This document shows positions 1-7,771 of a stretch of DNA of 33,886 nucleotides, in pieces. Position numbers and translations under genes: made by a program. The stretch spans positions 1 through 33,886 of the forward strand of contig JAIPGP010000038.1 of the NCBI GenBank assembly GCA_021735645.1, in the 5' to 3' direction. The stretch is from Candidatus Cloacimonadota bacterium. GTDB lineage: Bacteria > Cloacimonadota > Cloacimonadia > Cloacimonadales > TCS61. How positions within the stretch are numbered: position 1 is the first letter of the stretch; every line of letters begins with the position of its first letter. Below the pieces are notes generated by a model. It ran no database searches, had not been told where the DNA came from, and was given only the letters and a program-made list of their open reading frames with translations.

Positions 1-130
1 CAGATTCGACTGATGAAACTGTGAATGCTTGGAATGAACTTTGTCGGAAAGCCGTGTGCGGGAAAACCGCATGCACGGTTTGATGAGGGGGACAGGTGGA
101 TAGAATACTTGAAGCCTGTCTCTACTCTAC
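1..130 (+). mobile_element. 3' end of a group II intron (domains V and VI)
   Basis: The 3' part of a bacterial group II intron; the 5' part and any reverse-transcriptase ORF lie left of the window. Domain V spans about 49-82: catalytic triad A50-G51-C52, a lower helix 50-57 paired with 73-80, a two-base bulge A71-T72, an upper helix 58-61 with 67-70 and a GAAAA-type loop. Domain VI follows: 85-96 pairs with 115-127, leaving A124 as a single bulged base, the expected branch point seven bases from the end. The intron ends in the usual pyrimidine-A-C at 128-130, so the 3' exon starts at 131. All of this is read from the sequence. The subclass and mobility cannot be judged because EBS sites and the protein are outside the window. 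Confidence 0.9.
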
Positions 131-141
131 TGGTTAAAAAA

Positions 142-205
142 TCTTACATTACATTCTCTCGTGTTATTTCGTGGTTTTAGTCGTTGATAATTCTTACATT
201 ACATT
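142..205. repeat. Pair of 14-bp direct repeats
   Basis: TCTTACATTACATT occurs at 142-155 and again at 192-205, exactly 50 bases apart. The first copy starts 12 bases after the intron 3' end. The function is unknown. Confidence 0.7.
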
Positions 206-623
206 TCCCTCAAACTTCTCACTTGTTTTCCCATTCACTCTTCCAGGCAAGTAGATGTGCACCGCCAGTGTACTCGCAGGTGGGGCGCAGATACGATCAT
301 CCTGACTTAGCTAAAACAAGCAGAAAACACCTGTCCTATTTCTCAAAGTTTTAGTTTTCATAAGCCCTTTTTTCTATTGATTTCAGATATAATCGCATTC
401 TTAGCTACATAAATGCCTGCAATATGAAAGAATAACATCGGTAAATATATATCAACCGTTTCTTAAAGTGGCAATAGAGTGGACTCCCTGTGGCTTTAAA
501 GCTCAATTTGTGATGTTACACTCCCTTATCGGTACATTAGTTCTACTATATTTTATCTTTTGGACTGACTAATTATTCTCATCTCTCACTATTTTTCTGC
601 CTGCAATTCTGTTTAATGTAAAC

Positions 624-643
624 CCAGACCAGGGATGGTCTGG
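624..643. repeat. Short perfect hairpin
   Basis: CCAGACC (624-630) and GGTCTGG (637-643) form a perfect 7-bp stem with a 6-base loop. No T-run follows on the + strand, so it is not an obvious terminator. It lies just upstream of the 9-bp tandem repeat. Confidence 0.5.
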
Positions 644-652
644 ATACAATCC

Positions 653-697
653 GTCCACTGCGTCCTCTAAGTCCACTGCGTCCACTTTGTCCACTGT
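653..697. repeat. 9-bp tandem repeat, five copies
   Basis: Five consecutive 9-base units start at 653, 662, 671, 680 and 689. Each begins GTCC, and four of the five begin GTCCACT; the consensus is GTCCACTGC. The second unit (GTCCTCTAA) is the most diverged. There are no unique spacers, so it is not a CRISPR array. The period is a multiple of three, but no ORF covers it. Confidence 0.85.
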
Positions 698-938
698 TCA
701 CCAGCCTGATGATACAGGATTAGCCTGAAAGGGAGAAATTCTGGAGCAACTCAGTAAGTTGAAAGGTATATCAACTGGATTGAAAAATAAGGGCTTGAAT
801 CAGAAATTGAGTTAAGAAAAAAAAAATTTACTGATCAAATAAAGTACCGAGGATAATAGATAGCTGACTATGAGGGAGGTTACATCAACTTACCTGCAGT
901 CCTAATATCTTTAATAATAATTAGTAAGAAAAATATAT

Positions 939-967
939 TTGACAGTAATGAGTCAGAATGTGAATTT
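939..967 (+). promoter_or_regulatory. Likely sigma-70-type promoter for the dcw cluster
   Basis: A perfect -35 box TTGACA (939-944) is followed 17 bases later by GAATTT (962-967), preceded by an extended -10 TG at 959-960. It lies about 40 bases upstream of the mraZ start and is the best promoter candidate before the 16.7-kb run of + strand genes. The -10 match is only fair. Confidence 0.5.
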
Positions 968-1004
968 TGGCAGTGAAATTAAGTCAAAATAGAAGGGAGA
1001 AAAA

Positions 1005-1481
1005 ATGAAAATTGCACATGACCTGCTTGGAACTCAAGAGATGGCATTGAGCGATAGTCATTTTTTCATACCCCAGCAATTTGCTCTGATAATCAGCAAA
1101 TTAGACGACCCCAGATTATTCGTAACTATTGGAGATAGACGGATATTGATATTTCCCGTTGATGCCTGGACAAATTATATGGATAGGCTCCATAAATTCA
1201 GAGATCCCAGGTTACTGCAGCAAATCCACCATCAGGAGATGTTTGGAGCACCTCCTTCTAAGCTTGATAAATCTCATAGATTGAAAATTGCAGCTATGCA
1301 CTATAAATTTCTGGATGAAGCCGCAAGAGTGAAAGTGATGGGAACTAAAGAGTATTTGCAGGTATTTACCCTTGAGAATTATGATCTAATATTTAACGAG
1401 ACAATTAAAGATAAAACGGCAATTGTTTCAGAGGATAAGCTTGGTTATGCACCCGTATCACATACCAGTATTGTTGAATGA
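1005..1481 (+). CDS. mraZ: MraZ-like transcriptional regulator, first gene of the dcw cluster
   Basis: 158 residues, close to the usual MraZ length of about 145. MraZ is a DNA-binding protein built of two SpoVT/AbrB-type half-barrels and normally controls its own dcw operon. Two half-repeats can be made out, around residues 14-55 (ending in the FPVDAW element) and 85-130. The family's DxxxGR signature is degenerate in both: residues 17-23 read SDSHFFI, and the second copy reads LDKSHRLKI, lacking the Gly. Identification therefore rests partly on position, directly upstream of and overlapping rsmH, as is usual. A good ribosome-binding site (AGGGAG) sits before the ATG. I did not find the TGGG-type direct repeats that MraZ binds in better-studied species. 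Confidence 0.8.
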   Translation: MKIAHDLLGTQEMALSDSHFFIPQQFALIISKLDDPRLFVTIGDRRILIFPVDAWTNYMDRLHKFRDPRLLQQIHHQEMFGAPPSKLDKSHRLKIAAMHYKFLDEAARVKVMGTKEYLQVFTLENYDLIFNETIKDKTAIVSEDKLGYAPVSHTSIVE

Positions 1482-2361
1482 AAGTATAAAGGCGATGAAC
1501 CTTAAACCCGGAGGGATAGCAGTGGATTGCACCCTGGGTGGAGGCTCACATTCGCAGGCAATACTGGAGCGAGAGCCAGGCGTGAAGCTGTACAGTTTTG
1601 ATCAGGACCCTGACGCCGTGCAGCATTGCCGCTTTTTAAGCGAGCAGTATGGCGACAGATTTAAGATAATAAATGATAATTTCGCAAATCTGAGGACAAG
1701 GCTGTCATTAGAGAGAGTAAAAAAGATAGACTCTATCTTATTTGATCTTGGTGTATCAAGTCATCAAATTGATACAGACGTAAGAGGTTTTAGCTATATG
1801 AGAGACGGCAGACTTGACATGCGAATGAATCAGTCTGGAGAACTTACTGCCGAAATAGTGGTAAATGACTATAGCAAAGAAGAATTAGTCCGGATATTCC
1901 GGGAATTAGGAGAGGAACGAGAGAGCAGCCGGATAGCGGCAGCAATCTGTAAATATCGCCAGGAACAAAGGCTGGCTACAACCGGGGAATTAGCCGAGAT
2001 AATAGACCGGGCAACCATGTCCAAGCTAAAGATCAAGGCAAGGACACGTATTTTTCAAGCCTTGCGAATTTTCGTCAATCAAGAGCTTGAAACCCTGAGA
2101 ACAGCCTTAAAAGATGCAGTTAACATCTTGAACCCAGAGGGCAGGATAGTAGTGATCACATATAATAGTTTGGAAGATCGTATTACTAAGAAATACTTCC
2201 TATATGAACAATTATCATGTGTTTGTCCAGTATCGTTTCCCCGGTGTTTGTGCTCAAAGCAGCAAAGATTAATTATTAATCCCGATCTTACGCCAGCCGC
2301 TGATGATAAAGATAATAATAGAGCAAGATCAGCGCGGCTCCGTAGTGCTACTCGAATTTAA
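1447..2361 (+). CDS. rsmH: 16S rRNA (cytosine(1402)-N(4))-methyltransferase RsmH
   Basis: 304 residues. It methylates N4 of C1402 in 16S rRNA using S-adenosylmethionine. The Rossmann motif VDCTLGGGSHS lies near residues 26-36, DLGVSS at 100-105, RGFSY at 113-117 and GRLDMRM at 121-127. ARTRIFQALRI and the C-terminal RARSARLR element are also typical. The start is placed at the ATG at 1447 rather than an in-frame ATG at 1423, because homologs begin near the HIPVLLNE element and GAGGA sits at 1431-1435. The gene overlaps the end of mraZ by 35 bases, which implies translational coupling. The former name is mraW. Confidence 0.96.
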   Translation: MHPYHIPVLLNESIKAMNLKPGGIAVDCTLGGGSHSQAILEREPGVKLYSFDQDPDAVQHCRFLSEQYGDRFKIINDNFANLRTRLSLERVKKIDSILFDLGVSSHQIDTDVRGFSYMRDGRLDMRMNQSGELTAEIVVNDYSKEELVRIFRELGEERESSRIAAAICKYRQEQRLATTGELAEIIDRATMSKLKIKARTRIFQALRIFVNQELETLRTALKDAVNILNPEGRIVVITYNSLEDRITKKYFLYEQLSCVCPVSFPRCLCSKQQRLIINPDLTPAADDKDNNRARSARLRSATRI

Positions 2362-2376
2362 TTTCAGGGGGAGATT

Positions 2377-2739
2377 ATGAGTAGAAAATTATTTGTTTTA
2401 TTTATCCTGGTTTTCTTTGCCTATGTACTCAGTTATTTTTTAAATATGGATACAATACTCAGAACAAATGAGGATACCGATCAACTCGATAAGAGTTATG
2501 AATTATCATTAACCAGACATTATGAGTTATTATCAACTCATAATGAGCAGATCAGCCGGGCGAATCTTAAATATCTGGCTGAAGAGAAATTAGGATTAGA
2601 ACTGCCTGACACCTTTGAAGATTATGCTTTTTATCAGGTATATGTAGAAGATGGAGGAAAGAAAGGAGTAACCCTGCTGCGTTTTATCACGCCAACGGCA
2701 GAAGCCCTCAGTACAGAACCACCAAGCCAGTTACGGTGA
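2377..2739 (+). CDS. ftsL: FtsL-like small membrane division protein
   Basis: 120 residues with one N-terminal membrane segment (about residues 4-22) and a short, charged, mainly helical extracytoplasmic part. FtsL is a bitopic divisome protein that pairs with FtsB and FtsQ and helps activate FtsW-FtsI. The call rests on topology, size and position between rsmH and ftsI, because FtsL sequences are too variable to recognise by motif. A leucine-zipper pattern is weak here. A strong ribosome-binding site (GGGGGAG) precedes the start. It lies 15 bases after rsmH and 7 before ftsI. A septum-formation-initiator (FtsB/DivIC) type protein is the alternative. Confidence 0.55.
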   Translation: MSRKLFVLFILVFFAYVLSYFLNMDTILRTNEDTDQLDKSYELSLTRHYELLSTHNEQISRANLKYLAEEKLGLELPDTFEDYAFYQVYVEDGGKKGVTLLRFITPTAEALSTEPPSQLR

Positions 2740-2746
2740 GTTCATC

Positions 2747-4978
2747 ATGGAGAAGCGACTAAAAGAATTTCGAATCGTAATGTACTTGTTATTGGGTTAT
2801 ATCCTCTTCCATATTATAACTATCACCTTATTTGATCCCTTTCATCTGGATTCTGAGATCAATAAACGTCATAAAATAGCAAAAGAACTGGAATACTATC
2901 ATCGAGGCAACATCTATGATTGTGAAGGCAATCTTCTGGTAACCACGCAATATTATTATCAGTTGGATTTTGACAAGCGAATAATCCGCAAAGCTCTGGA
3001 AAAAGACGGTTTAAGACAGAGGAAAGTTTACAAAATAGTTAGTAAGGCATACGCAAAAGCAACCGGCAGGGATGGCGATCAAGTGTACAGATGGCTTACT
3101 AATGAGAATTATGCCAGTATTTTCATGGGCAGCAAGCTTCTGGTTTCCGATATAAATGCCACCAGATCTGAATTAGATACACTTCTGAGCCAGACAGCAG
3201 ATCTCAGGATTAGTAATGCCAAAGTTCAAGAGGCTCTGCTTGCCCGGAAAACTTCAGAAAAGCGGATTTATCCTTATAAAAATCTGGCATCAAGGTTATT
3301 AGGTTTGGCAATGGCAGACACCAGCACAGTAACCAGTCCTGATGAGCGGGGAAACCGGGGAAAGGAATTCCGTCACATTAAGGGTCGCTGTGGAATGGAA
3401 GGCACTTTTGATAAGTTATTATGTGGCGAAAATGGCTGGGAAGAAATAATTTATGATGCTTTAGGTGATAAAGTACTTAAACCATCATTAAAATTTCGTG
3501 ACCCGGTGCACGGAGAGGATATTTATCTCACGATCAATGTACGCTATCAGGAAATCCTGGAAGAAAAGCTGCATGAAGGTTTAGGAAAATATCAGGCAAA
3601 AAACGCTATGGGTGTGATAATGAATGTGCATACAGGAGAAATCCTGGCACTGGCAGGTGAGCAGGAAAATGACCATACTCTCCCCCCCGCCACCTTGCGG
3701 ACTTTTTCTAATTTGCCGGTTTCTTTCAGATTGGAACCTGGCTCTACGATGAAACCCATTACAGCACTTCTGGCGCTGGAAAATAGTCTCTATAAACCGG
3801 ACGAATTGATCGATTGCAGTCCCTTAATCTTTGATTACGCTTCCGGATCACGGAAGATCAAAGATCATGAAGATATGGGTGAATTAACCCTGGAAGGCAT
3901 TATAGTACATTCCAGTAATCCCGGAATCAGCCGGGTGGCTACCAGGTTAGGCAGTGACAAACTGGAAGATTATTATAATGAGATAGGATTAGGAAGAGAA
4001 ACCCTTTCCGGAATACACGGCGAGACCAGGGGTTTATTCCGCAGTCAGGAAGAGTGGTCAGAATATAGTTTATGTTCCATAGCCTTTGGACAGGAGATGT
4101 CAGTAAATATGCTTCATCTGGCGGTAATCTATGCAGCATTTGCAAATCTGGGCAATATTCTGCAGCCACAGATATTAGCCTATAGCAAAGATCAGGCCGG
4201 TAATATTAACCATGTATTGAAGCCTAAGATCATTAATACGATTTCACAGCCGGCTCATTTGAAAACACTGCAGGGCTTCCTTCGGAAAGTAGTGAGTGAG
4301 GGAACAGCAACAGCGACAAATCTTGATTATATAGAAATCAGTGGTAAAACAGGCACGTCGGAGATTATCACAGTGGACAGTAAAAACAGAGTAGAGACCA
4401 GGCATAATTCGTTATTTGCCGGATACTTACCAAGTAATGACCCCAGGATTGTTATTGTGATTGCCTTTGACCGATGTGTGGAAGACAAAAATAAATATTA
4501 CTTTGCTTCCCAATCAGCGGTTCCTACTTTCAGAGAAGTAGTAAAGAATATTCTCCTGCTCAAGGATTGCGATCTGGTCACCAGCACTACTTCCTATCAG
4601 GAAATGATAGCTATCCTTCCCAATATGGTAGGAATGAAAAAGCAGGAAGCAGTGAAGATACTTAATGATATGGGCATTGACTACTCATTTATCAATAACC
4701 AAAAAAACGGGATAATCTCTGATCAATACCCTCCTGCCAATATAAAATTCAGCAAACATCAGCCCGTGAAATTAGCTTTGGCACAGCCGGGAGAGATAAT
4801 CACTGATAAGAAGTTGATGCCTGATTTTAGGGGCATGACGCTTAGACGTGCTCTTGATCTTGCCCGTTCGAGATTTATCAAACTCACTGCCAGTGGTAAT
4901 GGTATAGTAGTGAAACAATCAATTGAGCCATTAACCGAGATTTCACTGGAGGATGGATGCCATTTAAGCTTACGCTAA
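2747..4978 (+). CDS. ftsI: FtsI/PBP2-type transpeptidase with C-terminal PASTA domains
   Basis: 743 residues, a class B penicillin-binding protein that cross-links septal peptidoglycan with FtsW. There is a short cytoplasmic tail, a membrane segment at about 11-29, and a PBP dimerisation region to about 260. The transpeptidase follows with all three motifs: SxxK at S333-K336, SxN at S389-N391 and KTG at 534-536. Two PASTA-like repeats end the protein (about 620-680 and 688-743). These are common in Gram-positive PBP2x-type and SpoVD proteins and absent from E. coli FtsI. The protein is longer than the roughly 590-residue E. coli FtsI because of them. The 3' end overlaps murE-murF by 22 bases. 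Some hydrophobic residues in the pedestal region are replaced, but the active site is complete. Confidence 0.95.
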   Translation: MEKRLKEFRIVMYLLLGYILFHIITITLFDPFHLDSEINKRHKIAKELEYYHRGNIYDCEGNLLVTTQYYYQLDFDKRIIRKALEKDGLRQRKVYKIVSKAYAKATGRDGDQVYRWLTNENYASIFMGSKLLVSDINATRSELDTLLSQTADLRISNAKVQEALLARKTSEKRIYPYKNLASRLLGLAMADTSTVTSPDERGNRGKEFRHIKGRCGMEGTFDKLLCGENGWEEIIYDALGDKVLKPSLKFRDPVHGEDIYLTINVRYQEILEEKLHEGLGKYQAKNAMGVIMNVHTGEILALAGEQENDHTLPPATLRTFSNLPVSFRLEPGSTMKPITALLALENSLYKPDELIDCSPLIFDYASGSRKIKDHEDMGELTLEGIIVHSSNPGISRVATRLGSDKLEDYYNEIGLGRETLSGIHGETRGLFRSQEEWSEYSLCSIAFGQEMSVNMLHLAVIYAAFANLGNILQPQILAYSKDQAGNINHVLKPKIINTISQPAHLKTLQGFLRKVVSEGTATATNLDYIEISGKTGTSEIITVDSKNRVETRHNSLFAGYLPSNDPRIVIVIAFDRCVEDKNKYYFASQSAVPTFREVVKNILLLKDCDLVTSTTSYQEMIAILPNMVGMKKQEAVKILNDMGIDYSFINNQKNGIISDQYPPANIKFSKHQPVKLALAQPGEIITDKKLMPDFRGMTLRRALDLARSRFIKLTASGNGIVVKQSIEPLTEISLEDGCHLSLR

Positions 4979-7770
4979 AAGAAATTACGGCTTTACTTAA
5001 AGAGCAGAAAATATTGGTTTCTGAGCCTGTAGTAGAAACTGAAAGTGTTTACTGCGGAATTGAGACGGATTCACGTAAAATTAACAGCGGCGACATTTTT
5101 ATCTGCCTGAAAGGGTATGAGACTGATGGGCATTTATATGCCCCTAAAGCAGTGGAAAATGGCGCAGCACTGCTGATTTCTGAAAAGGAGACAGGAGCTG
5201 CAGCAGCAGAAATAATCGTTACTGACAGCCGCATGGCTGCAGCTTATTTGAGTAAATTATTTTACGCTGTTGATGACCATAGAATGAAACTTGTGGGCGT
5301 AACAGGAACCAATGGTAAAACCACAACTGCCTGGCTGGGCTATCAATTAGCTGGCAGATTAGGCAGGAAAGCAGGTTTTATCGGCACGATTGGATACTAT
5401 ATAGAAAATAAGCATTACCCTACAAGGCTAACAACTCCCGATGTGCTGGAGATGAGTCGAATATTAGCTCAAATGCAGGCAGCAGGGATTGAGATAGTAT
5501 TTCTGGAAGCATCCTCTCATGCTCTGGCTATGGACAGGCTGGCAGGCTACCGGTTTTCCGCTGCCCTGTTTTTGAATTTAAGTCAGGATCATCTGGATTT
5601 CCATACGAGTTTCGCTGATTACTTTGCCTGTAAGTCACGGCTATTCAAGCTCATGCTTCCGGGTGGCATTTCCCTGATAAATACGGCAGATATTTATGGA
5701 GAGCGATTATGGGAGCAGGTGAGTGAGCCCAAATACAGTATAGGCTCACAAGATAGTGATATAGTATTTAATATTAATAAGTTAACCTCTAATACATCAA
5801 TATTTACTTTAACTATAAATAATGAGAATTTTACCGTGAAATCAGGCTTAACTGGTGATTTTAATGTGCAGAATCTCAGTTTTGCACTTGCCAGTATCAT
5901 GCTGCTTTATCCGGAAATTGAGCCAGCGGACATCATGGCAGAATCTCCTGCTTTGCAGGCAGTTCCGGGCAGATTAGAAAGCGTGGATAATCCTGAGCAG
6001 AAGAAAATATTGATAGATTATGCTCATACACCAGATGCAATCAGTAGAGTATGCCGAACTATAGCTGATTTGAGTAAAGGCAGATTGATAACGCTGCTGG
6101 GTGCAGGAGGAAACCGGGACAAAACGAAGCGTCCTTTAATGCTGGCGGCAGCCCTGGAATACTCTGACCTGGTGATAGTGACTACTGATAATCCCCGTGA
6201 TGAAGACCCTGTGGCAATTATCAAAGACATAATGGCAAATGCTGACCCTGCTTGTGCTGTCTGGTTGAAAGAAGACCGTAAATCCGCCATAATGGATGCT
6301 CTTTACATTTCGGGGGGACAGGACACTATATTGATAACAGGCAAAGGTCATGAGACCTATCAGGAGATTAAAGGGAAAAAATTCCCGTTTGATGATCGGG
6401 AGATAATCCGGGAATATTATAAAAAACCGGCAGCCACGGAATATCAGCTCCATTTTGACAGAATAGCAATAGAATTTGCCTGTAATGGTCAAATTACAAC
6501 AAATAGCAACTGCCAGGTTCATAATATTTGTACAGATACCAGGAAGCTAACTGATCAATCCCTGTTTATTCCCTTGAAAGGTGACAATTTTGACGGGCAT
6601 GATTACCTTGAGCAAGCCCTGCAAATGCCGGATAATCTGGCACTTTGCAGCCGGGAATATACCCTCCGGCATCCGCAGCTGATCAAAGTAGATGATCCCC
6701 TGCCGGGCTATGGCAGAATCGCCCGTATGTACCGGCAATTATTCAGTGCCCGGCTGATAGCAATAACCGGGTCAACGGGTAAAACCAGTGTGAAAGAATA
6801 TCTTTATAATCTAATATCGGAGCATGGCAGCACAATCAAAACACACTCAAATGAAAACAATTATATAGGTGTACCTAAGACATTACTTAAACTAAATGGT
6901 GAAACAGAATATGGTATAGTAGAGTTAGGAACAAATCATTTTGGCGAGATAAAGTGGCTCACTCAGATAGTGCAGCCGGATGTGGCAGTTATCACAAATA
7001 TAGGTGCTTCACATCTGGAGTTTTTAGGTGATGAAGCAGGAGTTTTTCAGGAGAAGAAAGCTATATTTGAGGAAAATGACTGCCTGAGGATATTCCCGGG
7101 TGATGACGAGAAATTTAACGGAATGAAGGGAAAGGATTTTGGTTATAAAGCAGAGCGGGAATACAGAATTCATGGAGTTTATAGGACCAGTAATGGTTAT
7201 TCCTTCAAAATCAATGAGCAGAAATACCAGATTGCCGCTGAGGGTGAATTCCAGATAACTAATGCTTCCATAGCAATAATAATAGCCCTAAATCTGGGAA
7301 TTGACCCGGATGAAATTCGCACAGGCATCAGTAAAACTCTGAATTTACCTCTGCGAATGGAAATCATTGAAGATAAAGATCAGTATATTATTGCCGACTG
7401 CTATAATGCGAATCCCCAATCAATGAAAGCTGCTGTCAAGCACTGGCAGCAGATATTGCCGGCAAAACCGCACGTGGCAATTCTGGGCTCAATGCTGGAA
7501 CTGGGAGATAATTCCAGAGCACTGCATACAGATATTGGATATTTATTGACCGGACATGCGGGTGATTTGCTTATATCTGTCGGTAAAGATGCCGAGTATT
7601 ATGGTTTTAAGCATCATTTTGCAAGTATTGAGCTTTTGCTCAACAGTCTGATAATCCGGCAAATCCCTGCTGATGCCGTAATTCTGCTCAAAGGTTCACA
7701 TGGTATTCATCTGGAGAAACTATTGCAGAAATATGATCCAAGTGGAATATTTGGGTCTAAGAGGATATAG
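4957..7770 (+). CDS. murE/murF: Bifunctional MurE-MurF ligase fusion
   Basis: 937 residues holding two complete Mur ligases. Residues 1 to about 490 are MurE, which adds meso-diaminopimelate to UDP-MurNAc-L-Ala-D-Glu: the ATP loop GTNGKTT is near 117-123, the carbamylated-lysine candidate is K226, and the substrate-selecting DNPR is at 411-414, which indicates meso-DAP rather than lysine. Residues from about 495 are MurF, which adds D-Ala-D-Ala: GSTGKTS at 605-611, SNEN near 631-634, and CYNANP near 815-820. No stop or internal ribosome-binding site separates the halves. MurE-MurF fusions are known in some other bacteria such as Bordetella. The usual next gene, mraY, is absent: murD starts after a single base. 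Confidence 0.96.
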   Translation: MPFKLTLKEITALLKEQKILVSEPVVETESVYCGIETDSRKINSGDIFICLKGYETDGHLYAPKAVENGAALLISEKETGAAAAEIIVTDSRMAAAYLSKLFYAVDDHRMKLVGVTGTNGKTTTAWLGYQLAGRLGRKAGFIGTIGYYIENKHYPTRLTTPDVLEMSRILAQMQAAGIEIVFLEASSHALAMDRLAGYRFSAALFLNLSQDHLDFHTSFADYFACKSRLFKLMLPGGISLINTADIYGERLWEQVSEPKYSIGSQDSDIVFNINKLTSNTSIFTLTINNENFTVKSGLTGDFNVQNLSFALASIMLLYPEIEPADIMAESPALQAVPGRLESVDNPEQKKILIDYAHTPDAISRVCRTIADLSKGRLITLLGAGGNRDKTKRPLMLAAALEYSDLVIVTTDNPRDEDPVAIIKDIMANADPACAVWLKEDRKSAIMDALYISGGQDTILITGKGHETYQEIKGKKFPFDDREIIREYYKKPAATEYQLHFDRIAIEFACNGQITTNSNCQVHNICTDTRKLTDQSLFIPLKGDNFDGHDYLEQALQMPDNLALCSREYTLRHPQLIKVDDPLPGYGRIARMYRQLFSARLIAITGSTGKTSVKEYLYNLISEHGSTIKTHSNENNYIGVPKTLLKLNGETEYGIVELGTNHFGEIKWLTQIVQPDVAVITNIGASHLEFLGDEAGVFQEKKAIFEENDCLRIFPGDDEKFNGMKGKDFGYKAEREYRIHGVYRTSNGYSFKINEQKYQIAAEGEFQITNASIAIIIALNLGIDPDEIRTGISKTLNLPLRMEIIEDKDQYIIADCYNANPQSMKAAVKHWQQILPAKPHVAILGSMLELGDNSRALHTDIGYLLTGHAGDLLISVGKDAEYYGFKHHFASIELLLNSLIIRQIPADAVILLKGSHGIHLEKLLQKYDPSGIFGSKRI

Positions 7771-7771
7771 C

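Larger units (their letters stand above)
131..1004. other. Gene-free region between the intron and the dcw cluster
   Basis: About 870 bases with no convincing coding sequence on either strand; stops are frequent and no fragment resembled a known protein. It holds a pair of 14-base direct repeats, a small hairpin, a 9-base tandem repeat and a likely promoter for mraZ, listed separately. The stretch around 255-300 is more GC-rich than its surroundings, but no structure was found in it. The region between about 300 and 620 shows nothing else. Confidence 0.6.

Noticed and set aside
653-697. CRISPR array
   Set aside because: Units are 9 bases with no spacers.
131-1004. tRNA or small RNA gene
   Set aside because: No cloverleaf with a T-loop and no CCA end was seen; only small repeats are present.
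7700-7771. Upstream start for murD
   Set aside because: It would place 24 extra residues inside murF and lacks a ribosome-binding site; the ATG at 7772 matches the family.
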